From Bacteriovorax stolpii (lineage in GTDB: Bacteria; Bdellovibrionota; Bacteriovoracia; Bacteriovoracales; Bacteriovoracaceae): a DNA stretch of 10,920 bases. The stretch spans positions 1 through 10,920 of the forward strand of contig CAMAYW010000041.1 in assembly GCA_945862475.1 (NCBI GenBank), read 5' to 3'. Positions 1-6,280 of the stretch are shown here, in pieces. Each line of letters begins with the position of its first letter. The stretch's first letter is position 1. Both the position numbers and the translations under genes were made by a program. The notes under the pieces were generated by a model. It did no database searches. It was not told the origin of the DNA and was given only the letters and a program-made list of their open reading frames with translations.

Positions 1-185
1 TCACATCACAAAAAGATCATGAAATGAAGGAAGCTATTCTTCAAATTCAAAAAGGTCAGAGTCTAGAAGAATCAAAAATTATTGAAAATTTCAAATGCTT
101 ACACCTCCTTATGAAAAAAGATCTGAATAAAATTCATGAGGCGCAGGAAATTTCTCGTGAGTCTTTAGAGCAGTTTCTGTCTTAA
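1..185 (+). CDS. 3' end of an unidentified gene (partial, cut by window start)
   Basis: An open frame runs from the window edge (first full codon at base 3) to TAA at 183-185, giving about 60 residues. The visible part is hydrophilic and probably helical, rich in Lys, Glu and Gln, with no membrane segment and no motif I recognise; it ends in ESLEQFLS. An internal ATG at 24 has no ribosome binding site, so I read this as the C-terminus of a longer protein that begins outside the window. Its stop codon shares one base with the ATG of the next gene (TAATG), which suggests translational coupling and a shared transcript. Function unknown. Confidence 0.6.
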   Translation, partial: TSQKDHEMKEAILQIQKGQSLEESKIIENFKCLHLLMKKDLNKIHEAQEISRESLEQFLS

Positions 186-1024
186 TGAAAATTTTTAAAT
201 CACCCGTAAAAAAATTCTTCCCCCAAGGAACAACCTTGGGGGAATTCCTTTTGAAACTAACACCCTTAGGACCAAAGGACCTCGGAGACGTGGCCTTAAA
301 GGGAGGAGTTTGGATTCAGAGAAAGGGTAAAGGAAAAATACTTAGAATTAGAGCACTTAAAGAAATGGTACAACCTGATGATGTGATACAAGTTTTTTAT
401 GATCCCAAGGTCCTTAAACTTTCTGAGCCTAAAAATATAGAATCGGTGTTTGATTGCGCTCACTATGGAGTTTGGATAAAGCCGGCCGGAGTTGTGCCTC
501 AGGGCTCCCAGGCAAGTGACCATGCTTCACTATTAAGATTTGTGGAAAAGGTGAAGAAGAAAGAGGTTTATCTCGTTCATCGCTTAGATCGTGAGACAAC
601 TGGACTAATGCTTATTGCCTATAACTCAAAATCAGCTGCACTCTTAAGTGATCTTTTTCAAAAACATAAAATCCTCAAAGAATATGAATCGATCGTTTCT
701 GGGGAACTTCAAGTGGGTTTAAAAGAAACTATAAAGGCTTCCTTAGATGATAAAGAAGCGATTACTCATTATGAAGTTTTGGCCTCGACTTCTCATGAAT
801 CTCATTTGAGGCTCACCATAGAGACTGGTCGCCTTCATCAGATAAGACGCCATCTGGATTTCATTGGCCACCCCATCATGGGTGATCCTAAATATGGGAA
901 GGGCAATAAAAACAAGGAGGGATTAATGCTTTCTGCGTTCAGGATGAGTTTTGTCGATCCGTGGACTGAAAAAACTGTTCATTTTGAACTCCCAGATCAA
1001 TGGAAATTGAATTTTAAAGCCTAA
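185..1024 (+). CDS. RluA-family RNA pseudouridine synthase
   Basis: A 279-residue cytoplasmic enzyme predicted to isomerise uridine to pseudouridine in rRNA or tRNA. The diagnostic motif HRLDRETTG lies at residues 132-140, with D135 as the expected catalytic aspartate. Other family hallmarks are the IKPAGVVP segment (98-105), GRLHQIRRHL (215-224) and GHPIMGDPKYG (228-238). The roughly 90 residues before the catalytic domain are compatible with a small S4-like RNA-binding domain, but this is weakly supported. RluC/RluD-type length and layout are likely, but the modified site cannot be told from sequence. The ATG at 185 overlaps the stop of the upstream gene, and no strong Shine-Dalgarno is visible, so coupled translation is likely. 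A strong hairpin occupies codons 12-20. Confidence 0.93.
   Translation: MKIFKSPVKKFFPQGTTLGEFLLKLTPLGPKDLGDVALKGGVWIQRKGKGKILRIRALKEMVQPDDVIQVFYDPKVLKLSEPKNIESVFDCAHYGVWIKPAGVVPQGSQASDHASLLRFVEKVKKKEVYLVHRLDRETTGLMLIAYNSKSAALLSDLFQKHKILKEYESIVSGELQVGLKETIKASLDDKEAITHYEVLASTSHESHLRLTIETGRLHQIRRHLDFIGHPIMGDPKYGKGNKNKEGLMLSAFRMSFVDPWTEKTVHFELPDQWKLNFKA
208..244 (-). terminator. Terminator-like hairpin inside the pseudouridine synthase gene
   Basis: The arms at 218-228 and 234-244 are perfectly complementary over 11 bp, with a 5-nt loop (AACAA). On the - strand the stem is followed by GAA and then seven T (complement of 208-214), the layout of an intrinsic terminator for antisense transcription. 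On the + strand the tail is weaker (TTCCTTTTG). The stem coincides with codons 12-20 of the gene. Confidence 0.55.
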
Positions 1025-1025
1025 C

Positions 1026-1043
1026 CTATTGAAATCTCAATAG
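1026..1043 (+). terminator. Weak hairpin after the pseudouridine synthase gene
   Basis: A 7-bp stem (CTATTGA / TCAATAG) with an AATC loop begins two bases after the stop codon. It is AT-rich, and the nearest T run (GTTTTTG, 1058-1064) is about 15 bases away, so it is at best a poor terminator. Confidence 0.25.
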
Positions 1044-1081
1044 ACTCTTCTCCTCGAGTTTTTGTAATTTTTACTCACTCC

Positions 1082-1087
1082 TAGAAT
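1082..1087 (+). promoter_or_regulatory. Possible -10 box of the secreted-protein gene
   Basis: TAGAAT matches five of six positions of the TATAAT consensus. A T-rich stretch (1059-1064) sits 17 bases upstream but matches the -35 consensus poorly. Transcription would start near 1094, too late for an ATG at 1093 and well placed for the ATG at 1150. Confidence 0.35.
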
Positions 1088-1138
1088 AGTAAATGAATGA
1101 AATCATGAATATGATTACTATTTCGCCATGCATCAATC

Positions 1139-1143
1139 AGGAG
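1139..1143 (+). promoter_or_regulatory. Ribosome binding site that sets the start at 1150
   Basis: AGGAG lies six bases before the ATG at 1150. The upstream in-frame ATGs at 1093, 1105 and 1111 have no comparable site. Confidence 0.7.
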
Positions 1144-1149
1144 TTTTGT

Positions 1150-2670
1150 ATGCTTAAGCCTCATTGGTTATTAATGGTGTCTCTTTTTTCTTTCTCTTCA
1201 CTTGCCCAAGTAAGTTTTGAAGAAAAGAAAAACCGAGTTGAGTTCCTCGAGGAGTTGGGTGCAAAGGCACAGTCCATGAATATTGAGGCCTATCGAAGAG
1301 AACTTAATTACGAAAAAAACAATCTCCCACTAGATGAGCGTGCTGAAAGAGAGTCGAGTCTTCTAGCTGAAAAAATATCACTACAGGTGCAAAAGGCGAT
1401 CGAAGCTGCCATGGAAGATAAATCTTTTGAAGTAGCTAGCGAAGAGGTCAAAGCTGCTATTGAAAAAGATTTGGAGCTTGTGGCCCCAGAGTTGAGAGAC
1501 GAATTAAGAGCGATCTCACTTCAAACGATTGAAAACTTCAATCGAGGTGTGAATCAACCAATCACTGACTTAACAAATCTTAATGAGATTATGTTCAAAG
1601 GCGTTCAAGAGAGATCAAGCTACCTCAATGTACCCGGCGAGGATATGGGACTTGTTTCTAGTCTTGAAAGAGACTCAAAGCCTAGCGACAAAAATCACCC
1701 CACAGAATATGCCACGAAAGCCGAATTAGTTGAATCTTTAGTGTCGGACCTTGAAAGTTCTAGATGGGTCTCCACTTCAAATTTAACTATTAAAACAGAT
1801 GAAATGAGTAAGACGGATTCTCGAGTGAGTCTTCAAATTAAAGTCGAATTTTTGGGAGTTGCGGTTGAGGCCGGCCCAACAATCGCATTTAGAAGAGAAT
1901 ATAAAACAAATGCGACAATCATGGCCGAGGGCCTTGCACCTGCTCTTTTACCTGACGGAAATTTTGATTTTGTGAAAAAGGATAAACTTGGAAAGGCGAT
2001 AAAAGAAAATGGAAAATTTAAGCGAAGATTTTTTTCATTCGCCTGTGACGCTTCATTAGATTTCAGCTCTGATTATACTGGCTCCGGTGGTTTTTCTATG
2101 GCCGGAATGGGAGGGGGAACCTCTGTCACAAAGACCATCTCACAATCAGTAAGTTTAACTTCTCGAAGAATTGAAGTGCCAGAGTATATCGATGGAAAAT
2201 CAGCCACTTTAAAATATTTAAGTCAGATCTGTCATAATGATTTTTTAAAGGCGAAGGCCACAAATACTCTTACGATCGCTGACTCATTAAATGTCATGAT
2301 GAAAAACGTTATATCGGGCTTAAGGTTTTCTCACCCGAAGACAAAATGTGCCGTCGATACACATTGCTATAAATGGTTCAATAATGAAGTCATTGCCCTG
2401 GCCCGTATAAAAAACTTTCCTCGCTGTGTGGAAGAGAGACGAGAAAAATTTCGTGCTTGTGAGCTGAGAGGTTTACAAGGTCAAAACTGTGCCGTGTTTG
2501 ATGCTCAGGGGAAAAGATTGTCCGATGGAATGTTCGAATTTACATGCGACGTTGGACTTAAATGTGTTAAGTACCAACAAGAAGGGTGGTTTCGTAATTG
2601 GGAAATTTACCAATACGCTAAAGGCCGCTGTATGCCTATTAGCCCAAAAAATTATAAAAGTCCCATTTAG
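1150..2670 (+). CDS. Secreted cysteine-rich protein of unknown family
   Basis: 506 residues from the ATG at 1150, chosen because AGGAG sits six bases upstream and a signal peptide then starts at residue 1 (hydrophobic LLMVSLFSFSSLA, probable cleavage after A19). Starts further upstream would add about 19 residues in front of the signal. The region to about residue 140 is charged and helical (Glu/Lys-rich). Residues 205-340 look β-rich, with alternating polar and hydrophobic residues and a glycine-rich turn near 311-323 (GSGG, GMGGG). The mature chain has ten cysteines (299, 361, 400, 406, 426, 437, 447, 466, 472, 494), eight of them in the last 110 residues. This suggests a disulfide-bonded C-terminal domain folded outside the cytoplasm. 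I do not recognise the family. Its stop codon overlaps that of the convergent coaE by 4 bp. Confidence 0.8.
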   Translation: MLKPHWLLMVSLFSFSSLAQVSFEEKKNRVEFLEELGAKAQSMNIEAYRRELNYEKNNLPLDERAERESSLLAEKISLQVQKAIEAAMEDKSFEVASEEVKAAIEKDLELVAPELRDELRAISLQTIENFNRGVNQPITDLTNLNEIMFKGVQERSSYLNVPGEDMGLVSSLERDSKPSDKNHPTEYATKAELVESLVSDLESSRWVSTSNLTIKTDEMSKTDSRVSLQIKVEFLGVAVEAGPTIAFRREYKTNATIMAEGLAPALLPDGNFDFVKKDKLGKAIKENGKFKRRFFSFACDASLDFSSDYTGSGGFSMAGMGGGTSVTKTISQSVSLTSRRIEVPEYIDGKSATLKYLSQICHNDFLKAKATNTLTIADSLNVMMKNVISGLRFSHPKTKCAVDTHCYKWFNNEVIALARIKNFPRCVEERREKFRACELRGLQGQNCAVFDAQGKRLSDGMFEFTCDVGLKCVKYQQEGWFRNWEIYQYAKGRCMPISPKNYKSPI

Positions 2671-3314
2671 TTTTCGGTAAACAATTGCAGCAGAAGCTTA
2701 TCTACTTCTGCTGCAAGCTCATTTTTTGAACCAGCGTTTGAAATCACAAAATCACCTTTCGTTTTTTTTGACTCAATATCAAATTGTTCCGAAAGAATTT
2801 TCTCCGCTAAGTCTCTAGAGCATCGATCTCTTTGAATCACTCTTTCAATTTGAATCTCTTTTGGAGCATAAACAACAATAATCGCATCTACTTTTACATC
2901 GATACCTCTCTCAAAGAGGAGGGGAACATCATAGATGTAAAAATTTTGCTGAGTCATGGTAGAGGCTTCTTTTAAAAAAGCATCCTTCAAATTAGGATAG
3001 ATAAATTCCTCAATACTTTTCTTTATCTCGGGAGATTCAAAAAAAAGTTCTCTCAGCTTTCTAAAATCTATTCCTTCCTCTGAAAAAGCTTCAGGAATAT
3101 TCATTTGAATATACTCTTCTGCTTTTTTTGTTTGGTAGATGCTTTTAACCAGCTTATCGGCATCAATAATACCTAAGCCCTTCCTTCGAAGTATCTCTGT
3201 TACGGAACTTTTACCCGTAGCGATACCTCCGGTTATAGCAATGACTGGTTTCGTTAAACCAAAAAGTCGATTTTCAGATTTTAATTTATGAAATTGTGAC
3301 TTTAATTGTTTCAT
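2667..3314 (-). CDS. coaE: Dephospho-CoA kinase
   Basis: Catalyses the last step of coenzyme A synthesis, the ATP-dependent 3'-phosphorylation of dephospho-CoA, in the cytoplasm. From the ATG at 3314 it is 215 residues. The P-loop GGIATGKSS is at 29-37, IDADK at about 50-54, DVPLLFE at 129-135 and a lid-like segment QRDRCSRDLAEKILSEQ at 161-177. The closing DFVISNAG at about 188-195 corresponds to the family's conserved (A)D-hydrophobic-N-G segment. I chose ATG 3314 because it overlaps the mazG stop as ATGA, typical of coupled translation; an in-frame TTG at 3335 would add seven residues. Even so, about 20 residues precede the first β-strand, more than in most CoaE, where the P-loop begins almost at the N-terminus. 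The last codons hold a terminator hairpin for the convergent gene. Confidence 0.95.
   Translation of the reverse strand: MKQLKSQFHKLKSENRLFGLTKPVIAITGGIATGKSSVTEILRRKGLGIIDADKLVKSIYQTKKAEEYIQMNIPEAFSEEGIDFRKLRELFFESPEIKKSIEEFIYPNLKDAFLKEASTMTQQNFYIYDVPLLFERGIDVKVDAIIVVYAPKEIQIERVIQRDRCSRDLAEKILSEQFDIESKKTKGDFVISNAGSKNELAAEVDKLLLQLFTEN
2685..2727 (+). terminator. Terminator of the secreted-protein gene, embedded in coaE
   Basis: A perfect 12-bp inverted repeat (arms 2685-2696 and 2705-2716, loop of 8) starts 14 bases after the secreted gene's stop and is followed, after GCTCA, by six T (2722-2727). It lies wholly within the 3' coding part of coaE on the other strand. The - strand tail has no continuous T run. 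Confidence 0.6.
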
Positions 3315-4096
3315 TTCTTTTTTACTCTCACCCAAAGTTCTTCTAGTTCTTCCTGAGGAGTTTCTTCAATCTTTTTGCCGGTTGAGATGACAATATCTTC
3401 AACCTTATTGAAGCGTTTAATAAATTTTTTATTGGCCATCCTAAGGCATTCCTCAGGATTAAGATCCAGATGTCTAGCGAGTTGAGCGACACTAAAGAGG
3501 AGGTCACCGATTTCCTCTTGGACTCTTTCTTTGTTGTATTGGCCAGTTGGTGGAAGCTCCTCTTTTACCTCTTGCCATTCCTCTTCAACTTTCATCAAGA
3601 CTTGTTGGTAGTTGGCCCAGTCAAAATTGACTCTCGTTGATTTCTTTCCGATTTTATAGGAAGACTCAAGAGCAGGAGCATGGAGATCTTTTTCATTGAT
3701 GGCGTATTTTGTTTTTCCTTTTTCCTCTATTTTTATTTTTTGCCAATTCTCTAGTACTTGTTCTGAGGTTAGCTTTAAATCCTGTGTCTTAAAGACATGA
3801 GGATGTCGTCTTATTAATTTATCTGCGAGAACTTTTGCAGAAGTCTCCAGAGAAAAATTTTGTTTCTCTTCGCCTATTGTGGTGTGAAGAAGAACTTGAA
3901 ATAGGACATCTCCAATTTCTTCTTCCATGTGGTTAGGATTATTTTCCTCGACAGCTTCAACAAATTCATAAGATTCTTCGATAAGATATTTTAGAAGACT
4001 TTGGTGGGTTTGTTCTAAATCCCAAGGACAACCCGTTTGCGGATGTCTTAATGCCTTTACAACTTCAATACATCTTTCTAGTTCTGGATAAGCCAT
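3311..4096 (-). CDS. mazG: Nucleoside triphosphate pyrophosphohydrolase MazG
   Basis: A 261-residue cytoplasmic house-cleaning enzyme that hydrolyses (d)NTPs, including damaged ones, to NMP and pyrophosphate. Its length matches the two-domain enterobacterial MazG. Two copies of the metal-binding motif are visible: EESYE (40-44) with EEIGD (59-63) in the first domain, and EEEWQE (171-176) with EEIGD (194-198) in the second. The signature segments CPWDLEQTH (23-31) and RRHPHVF (96-102) are present. An AGAGG ribosome binding site lies six bases upstream of the ATG. It is the first gene of a two-gene unit with coaE, linked by the ATGA overlap. It is divergent from ybeY with a 43-bp gap, so the two genes' promoters must be packed there or reach into the neighbouring coding sequence. 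Confidence 0.96.
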   Translation of the reverse strand: MAYPELERCIEVVKALRHPQTGCPWDLEQTHQSLLKYLIEESYEFVEAVEENNPNHMEEEIGDVLFQVLLHTTIGEEKQNFSLETSAKVLADKLIRRHPHVFKTQDLKLTSEQVLENWQKIKIEEKGKTKYAINEKDLHAPALESSYKIGKKSTRVNFDWANYQQVLMKVEEEWQEVKEELPPTGQYNKERVQEEIGDLLFSVAQLARHLDLNPEECLRMANKKFIKRFNKVEDIVISTGKKIEETPQEELEELWVRVKKK

Positions 4097-4139
4097 TCAT
4101 GACCTCTTGTTCTTGCGCTAGATTCCCTTAAAGGATAAC

Positions 4140-4667
4140 ATGACCTTTATGAAGAAACATCCTTTCCTAATCGTGGATTATGACTCATCTGTTAAATTAT
4201 TAGCTTCTGAGGAGCGTCAGTTAAAAAAATGGCTCTCTTTTGCTTCCCTCGTCGTCGAAGAACTTTTAAAGAAAAAAATAATTCCCTCTAAAAGTATAAA
4301 GTCTATTCAGGTTTCTTTACTCATTTGTGGTGAGCAAAGAATGAGAAAACTGAATCACGAATTTCGAGAAAAAAATAAGGTTACAGACGTTCTTTCATTT
4401 CCAAGTCACGAAGACTTAAGAAAAATGAATTCCACTGACACCAATCTTTTCCTTGGAGATCTCGCCATTTGTCATCAAAAAGTGAAAAGTCAGGCGAAAC
4501 AATTTGGGATCTCTTACATGGACGAATTTATTCATCTCTTTTTTCATGGTTTGATCCATTTGTTTGGATATGATCATGAGCTTTCAAAAAAAGAAGAGGA
4601 GATAATGCAGGGGTGGGAGAAAACAGCTTTAGATAAGTTTAGCCAGATAAAAAAAGGGGCCCGATAA
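4140..4667 (+). CDS. ybeY: Endoribonuclease YbeY (rRNA maturation factor)
   Basis: A 175-residue metal-dependent endoribonuclease involved in 16S rRNA 3'-end maturation and ribosome quality control. The zinc site HGLIHLFGYDH is complete, with ligands H136, H140 and H146. The conserved upstream block NHEFREKNKVTDVLSFP (72-88) and FLGDLAI (104-110) are also present. The family is usually about 150-160 residues, and the extra length here is mainly N-terminal. AAGGA at 4131-4135 precedes the ATG at 4140 by four bases; a second in-frame ATG at 4149 (residue 4) would have 13-base spacing and is less likely. The gene is not flanked here by its frequent partner phoH. Its last three codons form the 5' arm of a terminator, and its stop codon is in the loop. 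Confidence 0.96.
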   Translation: MTFMKKHPFLIVDYDSSVKLLASEERQLKKWLSFASLVVEELLKKKIIPSKSIKSIQVSLLICGEQRMRKLNHEFREKNKVTDVLSFPSHEDLRKMNSTDTNLFLGDLAICHQKVKSQAKQFGISYMDEFIHLFFHGLIHLFGYDHELSKKEEEIMQGWEKTALDKFSQIKKGAR

Positions 4668-4682
4668 GGGCCCCAAATTTTT
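4651..4682. terminator. Bidirectional terminator between ybeY and the protease gene
   Basis: GGGGCCC (4656-4662) pairs with GGGCCCC (4668-4674) around a GATAA loop. On the - strand the stem is followed by six T (complement of 4650-4655 region); on the + strand by AAATTTTT. It therefore can end both convergent genes. The ybeY TAA (4665-4667) lies in the loop. Confidence 0.85.
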
Positions 4683-6039
4683 AGATTCTTGGAGTATTTC
4701 TTCTTGCAGCAGCTTTTAAAAGAGCAGACTTAAGATTTAGTCGTCCACCAGTCACAATGCGACCTTTAAATTCTGGAACCATTGTTACAGAGTCCATGAG
4801 GATTTTTTTGATCGTTGTATTCTTTAGAGTTGGGTTATAACCCATTACCATAGCAACAACCCCAGAAGCATTTGGAGCTGCCATAGAGGTACCAGACGCC
4901 ATCGAATAACGGTTTCCATTGATTGTTGAATAGATGTTTGATCCTGGAGAACCAACATCAACAGTTGTTGGGCCAATATTAGAAAAAGAAGAAAGACCAC
5001 CACTAGAAGTCGTAGAAGCAATTACTAATAGGTTCTCACTATCAAACGAAGCTGGGAACTTTTGATCGACATCGTTATTATGCCAGCTAAAAGGACCAGA
5101 TGAATCGTTACCTGCAGAAGCAACAACGATAACACCTTTCTTCGAAATTTGGTTGATGGTATCTCTTACAACCATACCACCTTCGTTCACTTTTTTTCCA
5201 AATGAACAGTTGATAACTTTAGCTCCATTGTTAGCAGCATAAAGAAAAGCCTCAACAATATCAGAATCTAATTCATCGGCATTATCAGGGACAGTTCTAA
5301 TCGCCATGATTTTAACGTTGTTAGCAACTCCCGCAATTCCTGTACCGTTATTCTGAGTCGCTGCGATTGTTCCGGCCACGTGAGTCCCGTGCCAGTGAGA
5401 GGCCATCGTATTCATAGTCGCGCGGCCTTGAGCATCTCTAACAAGGGTATTTAGACCGTGAATATCATCGATATAACCATTGTTATCGTCATCAATTCCA
5501 TTGCCTCGAATTTCTTTTTCGTTTGACCACATGATGTCTTTAAGGTCTTCATGATTATGATCAACACCAGTATCTACAACGGCGACAATGATTTCCTTTG
5601 CTTCAGTTGATGGAAGAGCATCGTAGGCACCAGAAACATCTAGACCAGCTTTCGAATTAAAAGCCCAAAGTTTTCCAACCTCAGGGTCATTAAAAGATGT
5701 GAAATCAAAATGCTGAAGTCTTTTAACAAGGAGACCCGCCTCATCTAGGATTTCGTGCTTAGGCATCTCAGACTTACCAGCGAAAAAATCTTTTTGAATA
5801 TATTCAACACTTCCAGAATCATTTAACGTTCCGGCCAATTGTTCAATATTTGTCGTTTTAACCAAGTACAAATTTCCAAAGAGTTTCTTAGCACTTTTAA
5901 TAAGAGGGGATTTGACCAATTCCTCACCCTGCTTCATTTTAACAAAAAGATGATTTGGGTGATGGCGAAGGTTTGATGCCTCTGCAGTGCTTAAAAGGCC
6001 TATAAAACCAATTAAAAATCCAGTAGTTAGCTTTTTCAT
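4681..6039 (-). CDS. Secreted subtilisin-like serine protease (S8 family)
   Basis: 452 residues from the ATG at 6039; an in-frame TTG sits directly before it, and AAAGGA (6049-6054) precedes both. Positions below count from that TTG, so subtract one for the ATG start. A signal peptide (KKLTTGFLIGFIGLLSTAEA) is followed by an inhibitor-type propeptide at about 31-85 (HLFVKMKQG to VEYIQKDF). The catalytic triad is complete: D157 in VVDTGVD, H218 in HGTHVAGT and S386 in GTSMAAP, with the oxyanion Asn N312 in SAGND. The loop GNGIDDDNNGYIDD (180-193) is Asp-rich, common in bacterial subtilases and probably calcium-binding. No C-terminal appendage or sorting domain follows the protease domain. Expected to be exported and self-processed; whether it stays periplasmic or leaves the cell is unknown. 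It stands alone on its strand between ybeY and the divergent barrel gene. Confidence 0.95.
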   Translation of the reverse strand: MKKLTTGFLIGFIGLLSTAEASNLRHHPNHLFVKMKQGEELVKSPLIKSAKKLFGNLYLVKTTNIEQLAGTLNDSGSVEYIQKDFFAGKSEMPKHEILDEAGLLVKRLQHFDFTSFNDPEVGKLWAFNSKAGLDVSGAYDALPSTEAKEIIVAVVDTGVDHNHEDLKDIMWSNEKEIRGNGIDDDNNGYIDDIHGLNTLVRDAQGRATMNTMASHWHGTHVAGTIAATQNNGTGIAGVANNVKIMAIRTVPDNADELDSDIVEAFLYAANNGAKVINCSFGKKVNEGGMVVRDTINQISKKGVIVVASAGNDSSGPFSWHNNDVDQKFPASFDSENLLVIASTTSSGGLSSFSNIGPTTVDVGSPGSNIYSTINGNRYSMASGTSMAAPNASGVVAMVMGYNPTLKNTTIKKILMDSVTMVPEFKGRIVTGGRLNLKSALLKAAARRNTPRI

Positions 6040-6077
6040 CAAGGTTTTTCCTTTAGTGGAGTAAAACGTTCGGCGGC

Positions 6078-6106
6078 ATCCTATACCCTTAAATAACCAA
6101 GATCAA
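6078..6106 (-). promoter_or_regulatory. Possible promoter of the protease gene
   Basis: On the - strand TTGATC (6106-6101) and TAGGAT (6083-6078) each match four of six consensus bases and are 17 bases apart. The start would fall near 6071, about 30 bases before the ATG, leaving room for the AAAGGA site. Confidence 0.35.
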
Positions 6107-6117
6107 ACAAAAATATC

Positions 6118-6123
6118 TATCAT
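6118..6123 (+). promoter_or_regulatory. Possible -10 box upstream of the β-barrel gene
   Basis: TATCAT matches five of six consensus bases, but no convincing -35 lies 16-18 bases upstream. If used, it gives a leader of about 150 bases that contains both hairpins at 6161-6205. Confidence 0.25.
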
Positions 6124-6160
6124 TTGAATAGTTTACATTTGGCACCAGTCAAGACGGCCA

Positions 6161-6205
6161 CCCTGTAAGTTTTGCACAGGGCATTAAGTGGAGGGACTTG
6201 CCCTG
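6161..6205 (+). promoter_or_regulatory. Two mutually exclusive leader hairpins
   Basis: Hairpin 1 pairs CCCTGT (6161-6166) with ACAGGG (6176-6181). Hairpin 2 pairs CAGGGCA (6177-6183) with TGCCCTG (6199-6205), and its loop side holds GGAGGG. Both need the same CAGGG at 6177-6181, so only one can form at a time. The element lies 75 bases before the GTG start of the barrel gene, inside the 241-base gene-free spacer 6040-6280. The rest of that spacer shows only the weak promoter candidates listed separately and the ribosome binding site at 6268-6274. Confidence 0.45.
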
Positions 6206-6267
6206 ATACAATGCAGCAATGACCCCTTTGGAATTTTTGCGATAATTAATTTTAGAGGACTGCTTCA

Positions 6268-6274
6268 AGAAGGA
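6268..6274 (+). promoter_or_regulatory. Ribosome binding site that sets the GTG start at 6281
   Basis: AGAAGGA lies six bases before the GTG at 6281. Reading from this GTG puts a normal signal peptide at the N-terminus, whereas the frame upstream to 6188 has no such site and encodes no export signal at its start. Confidence 0.75.
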
Positions 6275-6280
6275 TATCTA

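Noticed and set aside
296..523. Antisense open frame of 75 codons within the pseudouridine synthase gene
   Set aside because: No motif or recognisable protein features, and it lies fully opposite a well-supported gene; the same holds for the antisense frames opposite the barrel and lipoprotein genes.
1093..1149. ATG at 1093 as start of the secreted-protein gene
   Set aside because: It would place 19 residues before the signal peptide, lacks a ribosome binding site, and coincides with the probable transcription start.
3312..3335. TTG at 3335 as the coaE start
   Set aside because: The ATG at 3314 forms a standard ATGA overlap with the mazG stop and uses a better start codon; the TTG would lengthen an already long N-terminus.
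6175..6184. GCACAGGGCA resembles the start of the GEMM-I cyclic-di-GMP riboswitch core
   Set aside because: The following AAACC and the GACGCAAAG segment required by that class are absent, so the match is probably chance.
6188..6280. GTG at 6188 as start of the β-barrel gene, adding 31 residues
   Set aside because: No ribosome binding site at a usable distance; the added residues would precede the signal peptide, while GTG 6281 has AGAAGGA six bases upstream.
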